The notes under the pieces were generated by a model. It was not told where the DNA came from. It was given only the letters and a program-made list of their open reading frames with translations, and made no database searches. A stretch of 64,000 bases of DNA from Flavobacteriales bacterium (GTDB lineage Bacteria > Bacteroidota > Bacteroidia > Flavobacteriales_E > Vicingaceae). The DNA lies in the NCBI GenBank assembly GCA_020635795.1, contig JACJZD010000006.1, positions 1-64,000 of the forward strand. Reading direction: 5' to 3'. This document shows, one piece after another, positions 16,837 through 25,425 of the stretch; the stretch's first letter is position 1; each line of letters starts with the position of its first letter. A program made the translations under genes and the position numbers.

Positions 16837-17876
16837 GCAGCTATAATTTCTTTTTTGGTTGGAATATAATTTGATTTTTTGCTTTCATTTTTTATTATTT
16901 GCTCTTTAATGGTTTCCGCTAAAAATTTAGCAAGATTGATAGGGACAGCGTTACCAATCATTTTATAACCAGCAGGAACACTTTTGTAATAAAAAATAAA
17001 ATTATCAGGGAATGTTTGAATCCTTGCACATTCTCGAATACTCAACCTTCTGTAAAGAGATTCTTTCCCAGGCACAAAAACTCGAATATTTTGTTCAATA
17101 AACTTCATTTTTGGTGCTTGTGGATGTATGGGGGCATGTCTGCCTCCAGCTTGAATAGTAAATGATTGTTCATCCCAACTTCTTACTCGATTTCTAGACA
17201 TAAATATTGTTGAAAAATCACCTATCATATATTCGTGATTAGGAATTTTACAGTTTTTACCATTTGTTTTGTTATATGGTAAAGCGGCTAGAACGTTATC
17301 CTTTAAATCGAAAATTACATCTTGTAATGAAATTTTTGGAAATTTAGTTTTTGGAAATTCAAATTTAAAGTTTAAGTCTTTTCTTATTCCGATAAAAAAG
17401 ATTCGCTTCCTATCCTGTGGCACATTATAATCACAAGCATTAAGCATTTCGAAAGAAAGTTCGTAGCCAATTCCTGCATTTTTAAACAACTCTTTAATAC
17501 CATTTAATGCTTCAGAGTGTCTACCAAGCAACATTCCACTTACATTTTCAGCTAAAAAAAACTTTGGTTGTTTTGCCTCCAATATACGTATAAAATCAAA
17601 AAATAATTGGCCTCGTTTATCTCCAAGACCCTTCATTGCGCCAGCTTCACTCCAACTTTGGCAAGGCGGCCCCCCAATTATACCATCACAATCAGGAACT
17701 TCTTCAGGAGAAATATCAACAATACTTCTTTTATCGAGTATTGTGTGAGGGTGATTTTTTTCATAAGTTTCCCAAATTTCTTTATCGTATTCATTAGCCC
17801 AAATAACATTAAAACCAGCATTTTGGAAACCTAAATCAAGCCCACCAGCTCCAGCAAAAAATGAGACTATTTTCAT
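16833..17876 (-). CDS. DNA cytosine-5 methyltransferase (R-M system 1)
   Basis: 347 residues. C5-methylase motifs in order: I (SFFAGAGGLDLGFQNAG), IV with catalytic Cys72 (GGPPCQSW), VI (ENVSGM, E110), VIII (RNRVRSWDEQSFTIQAGGRHAPIHP), IX (RRLSIRECARIQTFPD) and X (YKMIGNAVPINLA). It protects the host from the linked endonuclease, presumably at GGCC. It lies six bases after an SDR gene on the same strand, with no clear promoter of its own in between, so it may be read from within or upstream of that gene. Confidence 0.95.
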   Translation of the reverse strand: MKIVSFFAGAGGLDLGFQNAGFNVIWANEYDKEIWETYEKNHPHTILDKRSIVDISPEEVPDCDGIIGGPPCQSWSEAGAMKGLGDKRGQLFFDFIRILEAKQPKFFLAENVSGMLLGRHSEALNGIKELFKNAGIGYELSFEMLNACDYNVPQDRKRIFFIGIRKDLNFKFEFPKTKFPKISLQDVIFDLKDNVLAALPYNKTNGKNCKIPNHEYMIGDFSTIFMSRNRVRSWDEQSFTIQAGGRHAPIHPQAPKMKFIEQNIRVFVPGKESLYRRLSIRECARIQTFPDNFIFYYKSVPAGYKMIGNAVPINLAKFLAETIKEQIIKNESKKSNYIPTKKEIIAA

Positions 17877-17882
17877 ATAAAT

Positions 17883-18644
17883 TTAATTTTCTCTGTTTAT
17901 ATAATAACTATTAGCTTGAGCTAACGATGTTAATACTAAATCGTTAATACACAAATGTTTTGGTAGTGTTGTAGAATAATAAATAACCGAAGCCACGTCA
18001 TCTGCACTCATTGGTTTGTAGCCGTTGTAAACATCTTTTGCTCTTGTTTTATCACCATGAAAACGCACTTCTGAAAACTCTGTTTCGGCAGCTCCTGGAC
18101 AAATTTGAGTAACTTTTATGCCGTGTTCCAACAAATCGATTCGCATGCTTTTTGAAATAGCATCAACAGCATGTTTGGTAGCACAATACACATTTCCGTT
18201 TAAATATGCTTCTTTACCAGCGGTTGAACCAATGTTGATGATGTGCCCTTTTTTTCGAGCAATCATTAATGGCATAACGCTTCTCGAAACATGTAACAAG
18301 CCTTTAATGTTGGTGTCAATCATTTTGTTCCAATCGTCAAAATCACCATCTTGAATTTTGTTTAAACCACTTGCCAAACCAGCATTATTAATTAACACAT
18401 CAATTTTTTTCCAATTCTCAGGCAAGGTGTTTATTGCTTCAAGCGTTGCTGCTTGGTCACGGACATCAAAACACAACGGCATTACTCGAATGTTATATTT
18501 ATCAATCAATTTGTTCGATAATCTTTCTAAACGATCTTGTCTTCTACCTGTTAAAATTAAATGATCGCCGTTTTGAGCAAATAGCTTAGCCGATGCTTTT
18601 CCAAATCCCGATGTTGCTCCTGTTATAAAAATGATTTTGTTCAT
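17883..18644 (-). CDS. SDR-family NAD(P)-dependent oxidoreductase (YdfG-like)
   Basis: 253 residues from ATG 18644 (MNKIIFITGATSGFG), the family's usual start. Classical SDR motifs: TGATSGFG cofactor loop, TGRR (suggesting NADP), NNAG, IGSTAG catalytic Ser, and YCATKHA (YxxxK). It resembles YdfG-type serine/3-hydroxy acid dehydrogenases, acting on short hydroxy acids. The R-M genes lie directly downstream. Confidence 0.92.
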   Translation of the reverse strand: MNKIIFITGATSGFGKASAKLFAQNGDHLILTGRRQDRLERLSNKLIDKYNIRVMPLCFDVRDQAATLEAINTLPENWKKIDVLINNAGLASGLNKIQDGDFDDWNKMIDTNIKGLLHVSRSVMPLMIARKKGHIINIGSTAGKEAYLNGNVYCATKHAVDAISKSMRIDLLEHGIKVTQICPGAAETEFSEVRFHGDKTRAKDVYNGYKPMSADDVASVIYYSTTLPKHLCINDLVLTSLAQANSYYINREN

Positions 18645-18654
18645 GCCGTTCGAA

Positions 18655-18966
18655 TTAAAGTCTTTCAAATTTAAAGATAATTCCGCTTTGAACAATATTT
18701 ACCGTTTTGCAATGGCTTAAATGAGTAAAAATATAGGGTTGGTTGAGGTTAAGTTTTTCATTTGAATGACACTTAAAACTACCCTCACATTCTAACTTCC
18801 CTTCAGGTGAAAACCTAGCAATAAAAAACACTTCTTGTTCTGATGTACTACTAATCACAAACCATGATCCAGCACCTTCGCCTGCTAACCATTGAGCGTT
18901 ATTCGGAACTGACTCTACTTTTTTTGGAGGGTGAATTACGTTTTTCGTAATGTGATGTTTAACCAT
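18655..18966 (-). CDS. C-terminal fragment of a DUF6695-like protein
   Basis: 103 residues from ATG 18966 (an upstream in-frame extension to 19017 is encoded by a repeat). Core: NNAQWLAGEGAGSWFVI, then a beta-rich domain to the end. I recall Bacteroidota DUF6695-type proteins in which such a segment follows the domain encoded by the next gene (19129-19746). Both ORFs are in the same reading frame and are separated only by the 144-bp inverted-repeat element, so this is probably the 3' half of one broken gene. Whether it is still expressed is unknown. Confidence 0.6.
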   Translation of the reverse strand: MVKHHITKNVIHPPKKVESVPNNAQWLAGEGAGSWFVISSTSEQEVFFIARFSPEGKLECEGSFKCHSNEKLNLNQPYIFTHLSHCKTVNIVQSGIIFKFERL

Positions 18967-18987
18967 TGCTCGAAGATAATTTATTTT

Positions 18988-19131
18988 TAACCACATAGGA
19001 ACATAGTAAACAAACACAGTATTAATTGGGTTTAAGTTTTACATAGTTATCCCGATTTATCGGGATAAAACTACTGTTTTTCTTAAAATCAACCTTTGTA
19101 GATTAATCAAAACTATGTTTCTATGTGGTTA
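18988..19131. mobile_element. 144-bp MITE-like palindromic element
   Basis: Terminal inverted repeats of about 22 bp: TAACCACATAGGAACATAGT (18988-19007) against the reverse complement of ACTATGTTTCTATGTGGTTA (19112-19131), 19 of 22 positions matching. Inside is a perfect 10-bp hairpin, TTATCCCGAT/ATCGGGATAA (19047-19068, two-base loop). There is no ORF and no transposase. The right end supplies the stop codon of the gene at 19129-19746. The layout fits a non-autonomous mobile element. Confidence 0.7.
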
Positions 19132-19746
19132 TTTTGGTATAGAAATTACAACATACTCCTTCAAACTTTTCACATTACCTATAGGAGAAGGACTTATGGT
19201 TAATGGAAATTTTAGTTTTAAATGATAAAAACGAGAGCTTTTTCCACCTAAAATAGTGGTACGTACAAACCTCGAACAATTGGTGCCATTCCAAACAAAT
19301 GGGCCATACTTATGTGGACTATCTTCTTGTAGTTGTTTTGCTTTTCGGAAAGCACTTTCGAAATTTATGTGGCAATATGAAGCATGTAATGGACCTGTTC
19401 CATGGCAAGAAGGATTGCGTTGTAATTCAGCTAATAGTTCGGTGTAATTTTCAATTTTTCCATGGGTCGAAACCTGAGCTTTGGTTTGTATAACTAAATC
19501 GTGGTCGGTTTCTACATCTCTAACTCTACCATGACCGAAAGGGGCATGATACCTTCCAAAATCGAAATAAAAGCAATTACCCGAGTTGTTTTCAATTAAC
19601 ACTACCGCAGCATGACCAATTTTGTAATAATAGTTTTTACTAAAACCAGTAATTCGCATGATAGGGTCGTACCAAGCTCCAGCTTGTTTACACAAGGTTT
19701 CTGGCCAAGCCAAAGCAATTGCTATTCCGTTGTGCTTAGTTTTCAT
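19129..19746 (-). CDS. N-terminal part of a DUF6695-like protein
   Basis: 205 residues from ATG 19746 (ATG 19752 also possible). Begins KTKHNGIAIALAWPET; contains YYKIGHAAVVLIENNSGNCFYFDFGRYHAP and NGTNCSRFVRT, a pattern reminiscent of NlpC/P60- or LRAT-like His/Cys folds (IGHAAVVL near His, later NCSRF), though catalytic function is not established. The stop codon lies inside the terminal repeat of the palindromic element, and the frame continues into the 18655-18966 ORF. Start overlaps the NRDE gene by 11 bases. Confidence 0.72.
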   Translation of the reverse strand: MKTKHNGIAIALAWPETLCKQAGAWYDPIMRITGFSKNYYYKIGHAAVVLIENNSGNCFYFDFGRYHAPFGHGRVRDVETDHDLVIQTKAQVSTHGKIENYTELLAELQRNPSCHGTGPLHASYCHINFESAFRKAKQLQEDSPHKYGPFVWNGTNCSRFVRTTILGGKSSRFYHLKLKFPLTISPSPIGNVKSLKEYVVISIPK

Positions 19747-20452
19747 AAACAATTAGCGAATGGTGTTTGTTAGTTACAATATCAAAGTACGTAAATTCTT
19801 TTCTTTGTTGTTCAACAATAACTTGAGAAATACTAAGGGTTTGCAAACCTCCTTCTCGCTCCATTACAATATCATTTTTCACATCACTATCCTTTTTGGT
19901 AAAGTGAAAATTTTGAATGGTTTCTTTCGATAAACTCTTTTCGGAAGCAATGAGTTTTTCAAACCAATCTTCTCTTTTTTTTCTGACTTCGGCAGGATAT
20001 AAAGTTGCAGACGACCATATTTGAGGAAGGTTTATGTCAATGTTTTTGATGTATTTTTTTGTGCCATCCCAACGCATTTCTACAAATTCTAAATTAGGAC
20101 TGGAGTCGATTAACAACAAGGTAAAAGGTTCAATATTCTCTAAATCAACTTGATTTGAAAAATCATTAATAGATGAAAAAGCAAAGCTTTCTAACAAAAT
20201 TAAGCCACGGCTTTTGCGGTAACGTTCTTTTTTAATATGGTTTTCGAAAGCGCCATTTAGCAAGCAAGCAGTTCGGTGTTTTTCGTCTGTTGCAATCCAA
20301 GTTCCTCCAGCAAGTTCATCTTTTGGGAAGATGAGCATTTTATCCCCAATGCTATATTTTTTAGGAAAAATAGTTGGACGAGCCTTTTGTTCGTCTCTAC
20401 TCGAAGTTAAAATGTATCCGTTTTGAGTTGGAACAAAAGTTACTGTGCACAT
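19736..20452 (-). CDS. NRDE/TANGO2-family protein
   Basis: 238 residues. Begins MCTVTFVPTQNGYILTSSRDEQ, the NRDE signature with the conserved Cys2; GGTWIATDEKHRTACLLNGAF follows. The eukaryotic homologue TANGO2 is linked to heme and lipid handling; the bacterial role is unknown. Overlaps its neighbours on both sides (DinB gene by 13 bases, downstream gene by 11), forming one operon. Confidence 0.9.
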   Translation of the reverse strand: MCTVTFVPTQNGYILTSSRDEQKARPTIFPKKYSIGDKMLIFPKDELAGGTWIATDEKHRTACLLNGAFENHIKKERYRKSRGLILLESFAFSSINDFSNQVDLENIEPFTLLLIDSSPNLEFVEMRWDGTKKYIKNIDINLPQIWSSATLYPAEVRKKREDWFEKLIASEKSLSKETIQNFHFTKKDSDVKNDIVMEREGGLQTLSISQVIVEQQRKEFTYFDIVTNKHHSLIVYEN

Positions 20453-20955
20453 TGTTCTTGTTTGTATCGTATGGTTGCTGGAGCTACGCCAAAGTTTTCG
20501 GTAATGATTGATTCTAATTTCAATTCCTTTAAGCCAATTTTAATTAAAGCTTGATGGTGAATACTGTGCTCTAAACAATACGCTAATTCTCTTCCAAAAG
20601 TACTTGAAATGGTAGTGTTTGGGTTGTTACTGTGTGTATAATTTCCTTCTAAAAACAGTGGCTTTGTAGCTTCAAGTTTTGGTAAAGAAAAAACAATTTC
20701 GTCAATTTGATTTTGAGCAAAAACCACATCGGTTTCCAATTGTAAATTTCGTTGTCTGCTATCGTAATTTACTAGGCCTAAATTTTTAGCAGCAATTAAA
20801 CAGGTATAAAACTCTAAAACATGTCGTACATGCTGACCAATACTTGCTCCAGAAAGTAAAACCAACGTTGAGCTATAATTGGTATCGTCAATGTTTTTTA
20901 ACATTGATTTTATTTCTAAAAGGTTGGTTTTACAGTATTCAAACATAGCATTCAA
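20440..20955 (-). CDS. DinB-like four-helix protein
   Basis: 171 residues, all-helical. Candidate metal ligands: His in GASIGQHVRHVLEFY and the pair in CLEHSIHHQALIKIGL near the C-terminus, the DinB/YfiT His triad pattern. Possibly a metal-dependent transferase (thiol transferase-like). First gene of the DinB-NRDE-DUF6695 unit. Confidence 0.82.
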   Translation of the reverse strand: MNAMFEYCKTNLLEIKSMLKNIDDTNYSSTLVLLSGASIGQHVRHVLEFYTCLIAAKNLGLVNYDSRQRNLQLETDVVFAQNQIDEIVFSLPKLEATKPLFLEGNYTHSNNPNTTISSTFGRELAYCLEHSIHHQALIKIGLKELKLESIITENFGVAPATIRYKQEQCAQ

Positions 20956-20992
20956 AAATACGATTTAGTTCAACGATTTCCCAATAAATTGA

Positions 20993-21625
20993 CTATTGAT
21001 TAGTAGGAAGGTGATGGATAATTTCACTAACAGTCGACCTGTTTTTATAATCAATATCAAATTGCCTCCAAATAATTTTTTTGTCTTTATTAATAATAAA
21101 AGTTGCAGGAACAGGAAGTCTTTCAGAATCATCGGTGTGAGCCTCTTTTAGTTTTGCACCCAAAACAGAATTGTAAATCAATTTAGTTTTACCATCAGGA
21201 TGAAATGTAACATCAAAATAATCCGATATTTTTTGACTTTCATCATAAAGTATGGTAAACTCTGCACCAGTTTTTTCTATGGTTTTTTCAATAAATTCTG
21301 GTTTGTCAGGAGAAATAACCACAAGAGAAGCACCTTTTTCATAAATGTATTGCAGGCTGTCTTGCATCAAACTCATGTGTTTGTTGCAAACAGGACACCA
21401 TTGCCCACGAATAAAAATTAATACCACTGGACCACTTTCTAAGGCTTTATCCAAACTGTATTCAACACTTTTTGAATCGATGGCTGTAAAGTTTTCAATT
21501 GTTGTACCAACTGCTAAACCCTTTGGTTGATATTCTTCTGGAGATGTTTTTTTAGAGGAAGAACAACCCACAGAAAACACTGATATTAACGTGATTAATA
21601 AGATGTAATTTGATTTTATCTTCAT
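20993..21625 (-). CDS. Redoxin/AhpC-TSA lipoprotein
   Basis: 210 residues from ATG 21625; a lipoprotein signal ends LISVFSVGC. Thioredoxin fold of the peroxiredoxin-like type with VVLIFIRGQWCPVCNKHM (CPVC redox pair), FTILYDESQKISDYF and VPATFIINKDKKIIWRQFD. Likely a periplasmic thiol-disulfide reductase or peroxidase. It lies 35 bases after a radical SAM gene on the same strand. Confidence 0.87.
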   Translation of the reverse strand: MKIKSNYILLITLISVFSVGCSSSKKTSPEEYQPKGLAVGTTIENFTAIDSKSVEYSLDKALESGPVVLIFIRGQWCPVCNKHMSLMQDSLQYIYEKGASLVVISPDKPEFIEKTIEKTGAEFTILYDESQKISDYFDVTFHPDGKTKLIYNSVLGAKLKEAHTDDSERLPVPATFIINKDKKIIWRQFDIDYKNRSTVSEIIHHLPTNQ

Positions 21626-21660
21626 GTTGTTAGTAGTCCAGTAATAATTATCTATTATGC

Positions 21661-22683
21661 TCAATCAAAAACTTTAGTTCCTTCTGTACAGTTTTGGCAA
21701 ATATCTATTTCTGCACGATTGTTTAGTAAGGTTTTTCTAAAGTCCAGATATTTTTTGTTTAACCAAATTTGTTTTAGCGTGTTTTCTTTTAAATCCCCCA
21801 ATTGGTGTTTAGCATCTTTATCAAAACAGCAAGGAACAATTTTTCCATCCCATGTAATTACGCACGAACTCCACATCCGCCAACACTCGTTCAATAGTTT
21901 GTTTTTTAAACGATAGGTTCCGTCAGTTTGTTTTTTGTATCTAGCATATTTTTCAATTGTTGGTATTAATGGGTTGCCATTTTTGTAATCGTAAACCTGT
22001 GCAGTTTTAAAACGAATTTCGTCAACCCCCATTTGAGTAGAAAGTTTTTTTGCATCTTCAATTTGATGCTCGTTTGGTTGTACTACCAAAAACTGAAAAA
22101 TAACGTAGGGAGTTTTGCTGTTCAGTTTTTTCTTGGCTTCAATAATGTTTTTTGCACCCTCTAATACTTTATTTAAATCACCACCTTTTCGGTAGCTTTC
22201 GTAGGTTTCTTGTGTGGTCCCATCAATAGAAATGGTTAAACGACTTAAACCTGATTTTACTGTTTCTTCGGCTTTTTGTGGGGTTAAAAAATGTGCGTTG
22301 GTTGAGGTTGCCGTATATATTTTTTTAGCATTGGCGTAGCTTACCATTTCTAAAAAATTAGGGTTAATATAAGGTTCGCCCTGAAAATAAAAGTTGAGGT
22401 AAAAAGCGTGTTGTTTAACTTCGTCGATAATTTTTTTGTAGAAATCGGTTTTTAGATTTCCTTCTGCTCTGGTAAATTGTTTTAACCCACTTGGGCATTC
22501 GGGACAACCCAAATTACAAGCTGTTGTAGGCTCTATAGTTATACTTAATGGCAAACCGTTTACCACACCATTTTTTGAAATTTTAGCCCAATAAAAACTT
22601 GAGTAAACTAGCAGGGCATTAAAGCTTTTGCTCAGGTTTAGTTTAGTTATGAGGTTAAAGTTATCGTAAAACGATGCTGCCAT
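21661..22683 (-). CDS. Radical SAM/SPASM protein
   Basis: 340 residues. The cluster motif CNLGCPECP (CxxxCxxC) lies at about 56-63. The SAM barrel has NFYFQGEPYINP and LTISIDGTTQETYESYR. The C-terminal SPASM-like Cys set (CWRMWSSC, GKIVPCCFDKDAKHQLGD, ICQNC) would bind auxiliary FeS clusters. SPASM enzymes usually modify peptides or sugars; no precursor peptide gene was seen next to it. The gene is divergent from a small membrane-protein gene. Confidence 0.9.
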   Translation of the reverse strand: MAASFYDNFNLITKLNLSKSFNALLVYSSFYWAKISKNGVVNGLPLSITIEPTTACNLGCPECPSGLKQFTRAEGNLKTDFYKKIIDEVKQHAFYLNFYFQGEPYINPNFLEMVSYANAKKIYTATSTNAHFLTPQKAEETVKSGLSRLTISIDGTTQETYESYRKGGDLNKVLEGAKNIIEAKKKLNSKTPYVIFQFLVVQPNEHQIEDAKKLSTQMGVDEIRFKTAQVYDYKNGNPLIPTIEKYARYKKQTDGTYRLKNKLLNECWRMWSSCVITWDGKIVPCCFDKDAKHQLGDLKENTLKQIWLNKKYLDFRKTLLNNRAEIDICQNCTEGTKVFD

Positions 22684-22763
22684 TTATCAAAAATACTAAT
22701 TCATTGTTTGTATAAATGTTGTAAATTCACACTTTACTAAAAAGTTAAATAAAAATAATTGTT

Positions 22764-22976
22764 TTGAAGGAGTTTTTGCACTTTCTTACACAAACATATA
22801 TTGGTGGTTTTATATGTCTTATTTTTGGATGTTTATTTCTTTTATGGAATATAAAGAAGCCTCATATAGATGAACGCTCACCAATTCAACCATACATGAA
22901 AGGATGGTTTGCTGGTATTGGCTTTGTGGTTCTTGGGTTAACTATAATTGGTTTGAAATTTTTTAATAAAATTTAA
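22764..22976 (+). CDS. Small two-helix membrane protein
   Basis: 70 residues from a TTG start (no ATG in frame). Two hydrophobic segments (YIGGFICLIFGCLFLLWNI and GWFAGIGFVVLGLTIIGL) with a short charged loop. The stop shares a base with the ATG of the DUF5686 gene (TAATG), so they are coupled. Family not recognised. Confidence 0.7.
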   Translation: MKEFLHFLTQTYIGGFICLIFGCLFLLWNIKKPHIDERSPIQPYMKGWFAGIGFVVLGLTIIGLKFFNKI

Positions 22977-25399
22977 TGTCAAAAAAACACCTTTTAATAC
23001 TATTTTTTGGGCTTTTGTCAGCATTAGCAAGTTTTTCCCAATACACCCTAAAAGGTAAAGTTATTGACGAAAGCACCAAATCATCTTTGGCTTTTGTAAA
23101 TATTTTGGGTAACCAAAAAATAGGAGCAACAACCAATATTGATGGGCTTTTTACGATAAACTCTACCCAACCAATTACCAAATTAAAATTGAGTTATGTA
23201 GGTTATGAGGTTAAGGAGGTTGATGTAAGTGGAAAAACTTCGGTTGTTGTTTCGTTAACACCAACAAGTTATCAGTTAAGTGAATTTACCTTGCTGCCTG
23301 GCGAAAATCCAGCACACCGAATTATTAATAATGTGGTGGAGAATAGAAAAATTCACAACCCCGAAAAAAGCATCAATTTTAAGTACGAATCGTACAACAA
23401 ATTATTTGTTACTGGCGCAGTAGATAGTGCTATAGCCAATAATCCTGAAAAACTTGCCGAACAAGACTCTATCACACAACGAACTGTTGCGTTGTTGGAA
23501 AAACACCACATTTTTATCATGGAATCGGTTACCGAACGAAAATACATGTTGCCCGATAGAAGTTACGAAAAAGTTTTGGCATCGAGAGTTTCTGGGCTTC
23601 AAAACAACACGTTTTCGTTAATTGCCACTGAAATACAATCGTTTTCGTTTTACGAAGAAATGTTGAATGTGGCAGGAAGTTCTTACTTAAACCCAATAAG
23701 TGTAAACAGCACCAACAAATACTTTTTTTTAATTGAAGACACCACCTTTAGTGGAACGGATACTGTTTTTGTGATTTCGTTCCGACCAAAAAAAGGAAAG
23801 AACTTTAATGGCTTAAAAGGCTTGTTGTATATCAATACCGATGGTTATGCTGTTCAGAATGTTATTGCCGAGCCCAACGAAGAATCGGAATCGTTTGCCA
23901 TTAAAATTCAACAACAGTATGAAAAAATTGAAAACAGTTGGTTTCCTGTTCAGTTAAATACCACCATTTTGTTTAAAACGGCCTATGTTAATGGATTTAA
24001 AATGTTGGGTATTGGTAAATCGTACCTCAAAAACATTGAAATAAACCCCGATTTAAAGAAAAACGAATTTGGAATAATTACCACCGAAGTTGCTGAAGAT
24101 GTTACCAAAAAAGATGAAGAGTTTTGGAATAAATACAGAGAGGATACCTTGTCGCAAAAGGAGTTGTTGACCTACCATTTTATGGATAGCGTTGGTAGAG
24201 CAGAGAAGTTCGATAAAAAACTGACTACATTCGAAGCCCTGCTTACTGGAAAGTTAAAATGGGGATACATCGATATTGATTTAAATCGGTTTTTAAGTTT
24301 TAACGACTACGAAGGATTTCGTTTTGGAGCAGGAGCACATACCAACTCAAGGGTTTCTAAGGTTTTTAATATTGGTGGTTACGGAGCTTTTGGAACCAAA
24401 GACAATACGTTTAAGTATGGTGGTGATGTAAATTTTTTCATTCACAAAAACTACGATATAGAACTTAATTTATCGTATCAAAAAGACGTGATTGAGCCTG
24501 GAATAACTCGGTTTTATACCTATAAAATTCCTTTGATGAGTACTGCTGGTAACCGATTTTTTTACATGAGCAGGATGAACAATAATGAAAAAGTGGAGGC
24601 TCGATTGAAATTTAGAACACTTCGCTATTTAAAAGTATATTTATTTGCTAATCAAGAATCGATAGATGTTACAAGTGATTACTATTTCCTAAAAAAGATT
24701 AACGAAACCACTTGGCTGCATGACCAAAACTATTTATTTAATGAGGTTGGTGTTGAGTTAAAATATGCCTTTAAACAAAAGGTAATTCAATCTACCAACT
24801 ACAAATATTCCAAACCAACCAATTACCCCATTTTGTATGGTCGAATTGAGCACGGCATTAATAATGCCTATGGTGAATATGAGTACACCAGATTTACGGT
24901 AAAAACGGAGAAAACATTTGAAATAAAAAATTGGGGAAAACCTAGTTTTTATATCGAATCGGGTTTAACCATTGGAGATGCACCTATTCATAAATTAAAC
25001 AGTTCAATTGGTTTATATGTGCCAGGATCGTTTTTAACTGCTGCCGAATTGGCTTTTGAAACGATGTATCCCTATGAATTTTACTCCGATAAATTTACTT
25101 ACATCCACCTAAAACACAGTTTTGGAAATTTGTTGTTTAAAACCAAAAAATTCCGTCCCGAATTGGTATTAGCCACAAACATTGGTGTTGGTTCGCTAAA
25201 CAACAAAAAAAACCATGGTGGCATTACATTTAAAACACTCGAAAAAGGCTTTTACGAATCAGGAGTTTTGGTAAATAATTTAATTAAATTAAACTTTACT
25301 ACATTTGGTGTAGCTGCTTATTATCGTTATGGTCCTTACCATTTTGATAAACAAAGTGATAACTTTACGGTTAAAATGAGTTTGGGATATAGTTTTTAA
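22976..25399 (+). CDS. DUF5686 outer-membrane protein with carboxypeptidase-like plug domain
   Basis: 807 residues. Signal peptide (MSKKHLLILFFGLLSALASFSQ), a CarboxypepD_reg-like domain at about 23-105 (LKGKVIDESTKSSLAFVNILG; LKLSYVGYEVKEV), then a long DUF5686 region ending in alternating beta strands and a terminal aromatic (KMSLGYSF), typical of an outer-membrane beta barrel. Common in Bacteroidota; function unknown. Coupled to the upstream small membrane protein and followed 26 bases later by the lamin-tail gene. Confidence 0.88.
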   Translation: MSKKHLLILFFGLLSALASFSQYTLKGKVIDESTKSSLAFVNILGNQKIGATTNIDGLFTINSTQPITKLKLSYVGYEVKEVDVSGKTSVVVSLTPTSYQLSEFTLLPGENPAHRIINNVVENRKIHNPEKSINFKYESYNKLFVTGAVDSAIANNPEKLAEQDSITQRTVALLEKHHIFIMESVTERKYMLPDRSYEKVLASRVSGLQNNTFSLIATEIQSFSFYEEMLNVAGSSYLNPISVNSTNKYFFLIEDTTFSGTDTVFVISFRPKKGKNFNGLKGLLYINTDGYAVQNVIAEPNEESESFAIKIQQQYEKIENSWFPVQLNTTILFKTAYVNGFKMLGIGKSYLKNIEINPDLKKNEFGIITTEVAEDVTKKDEEFWNKYREDTLSQKELLTYHFMDSVGRAEKFDKKLTTFEALLTGKLKWGYIDIDLNRFLSFNDYEGFRFGAGAHTNSRVSKVFNIGGYGAFGTKDNTFKYGGDVNFFIHKNYDIELNLSYQKDVIEPGITRFYTYKIPLMSTAGNRFFYMSRMNNNEKVEARLKFRTLRYLKVYLFANQESIDVTSDYYFLKKINETTWLHDQNYLFNEVGVELKYAFKQKVIQSTNYKYSKPTNYPILYGRIEHGINNAYGEYEYTRFTVKTEKTFEIKNWGKPSFYIESGLTIGDAPIHKLNSSIGLYVPGSFLTAAELAFETMYPYEFYSDKFTYIHLKHSFGNLLFKTKKFRPELVLATNIGVGSLNNKKNHGGITFKTLEKGFYESGVLVNNLIKLNFTTFGVAAYYRYGPYHFDKQSDNFTVKMSLGYSF

Positions 25400-25425
25400 A
25401 AGCTAAAAATCTTTATTTTTAATTT

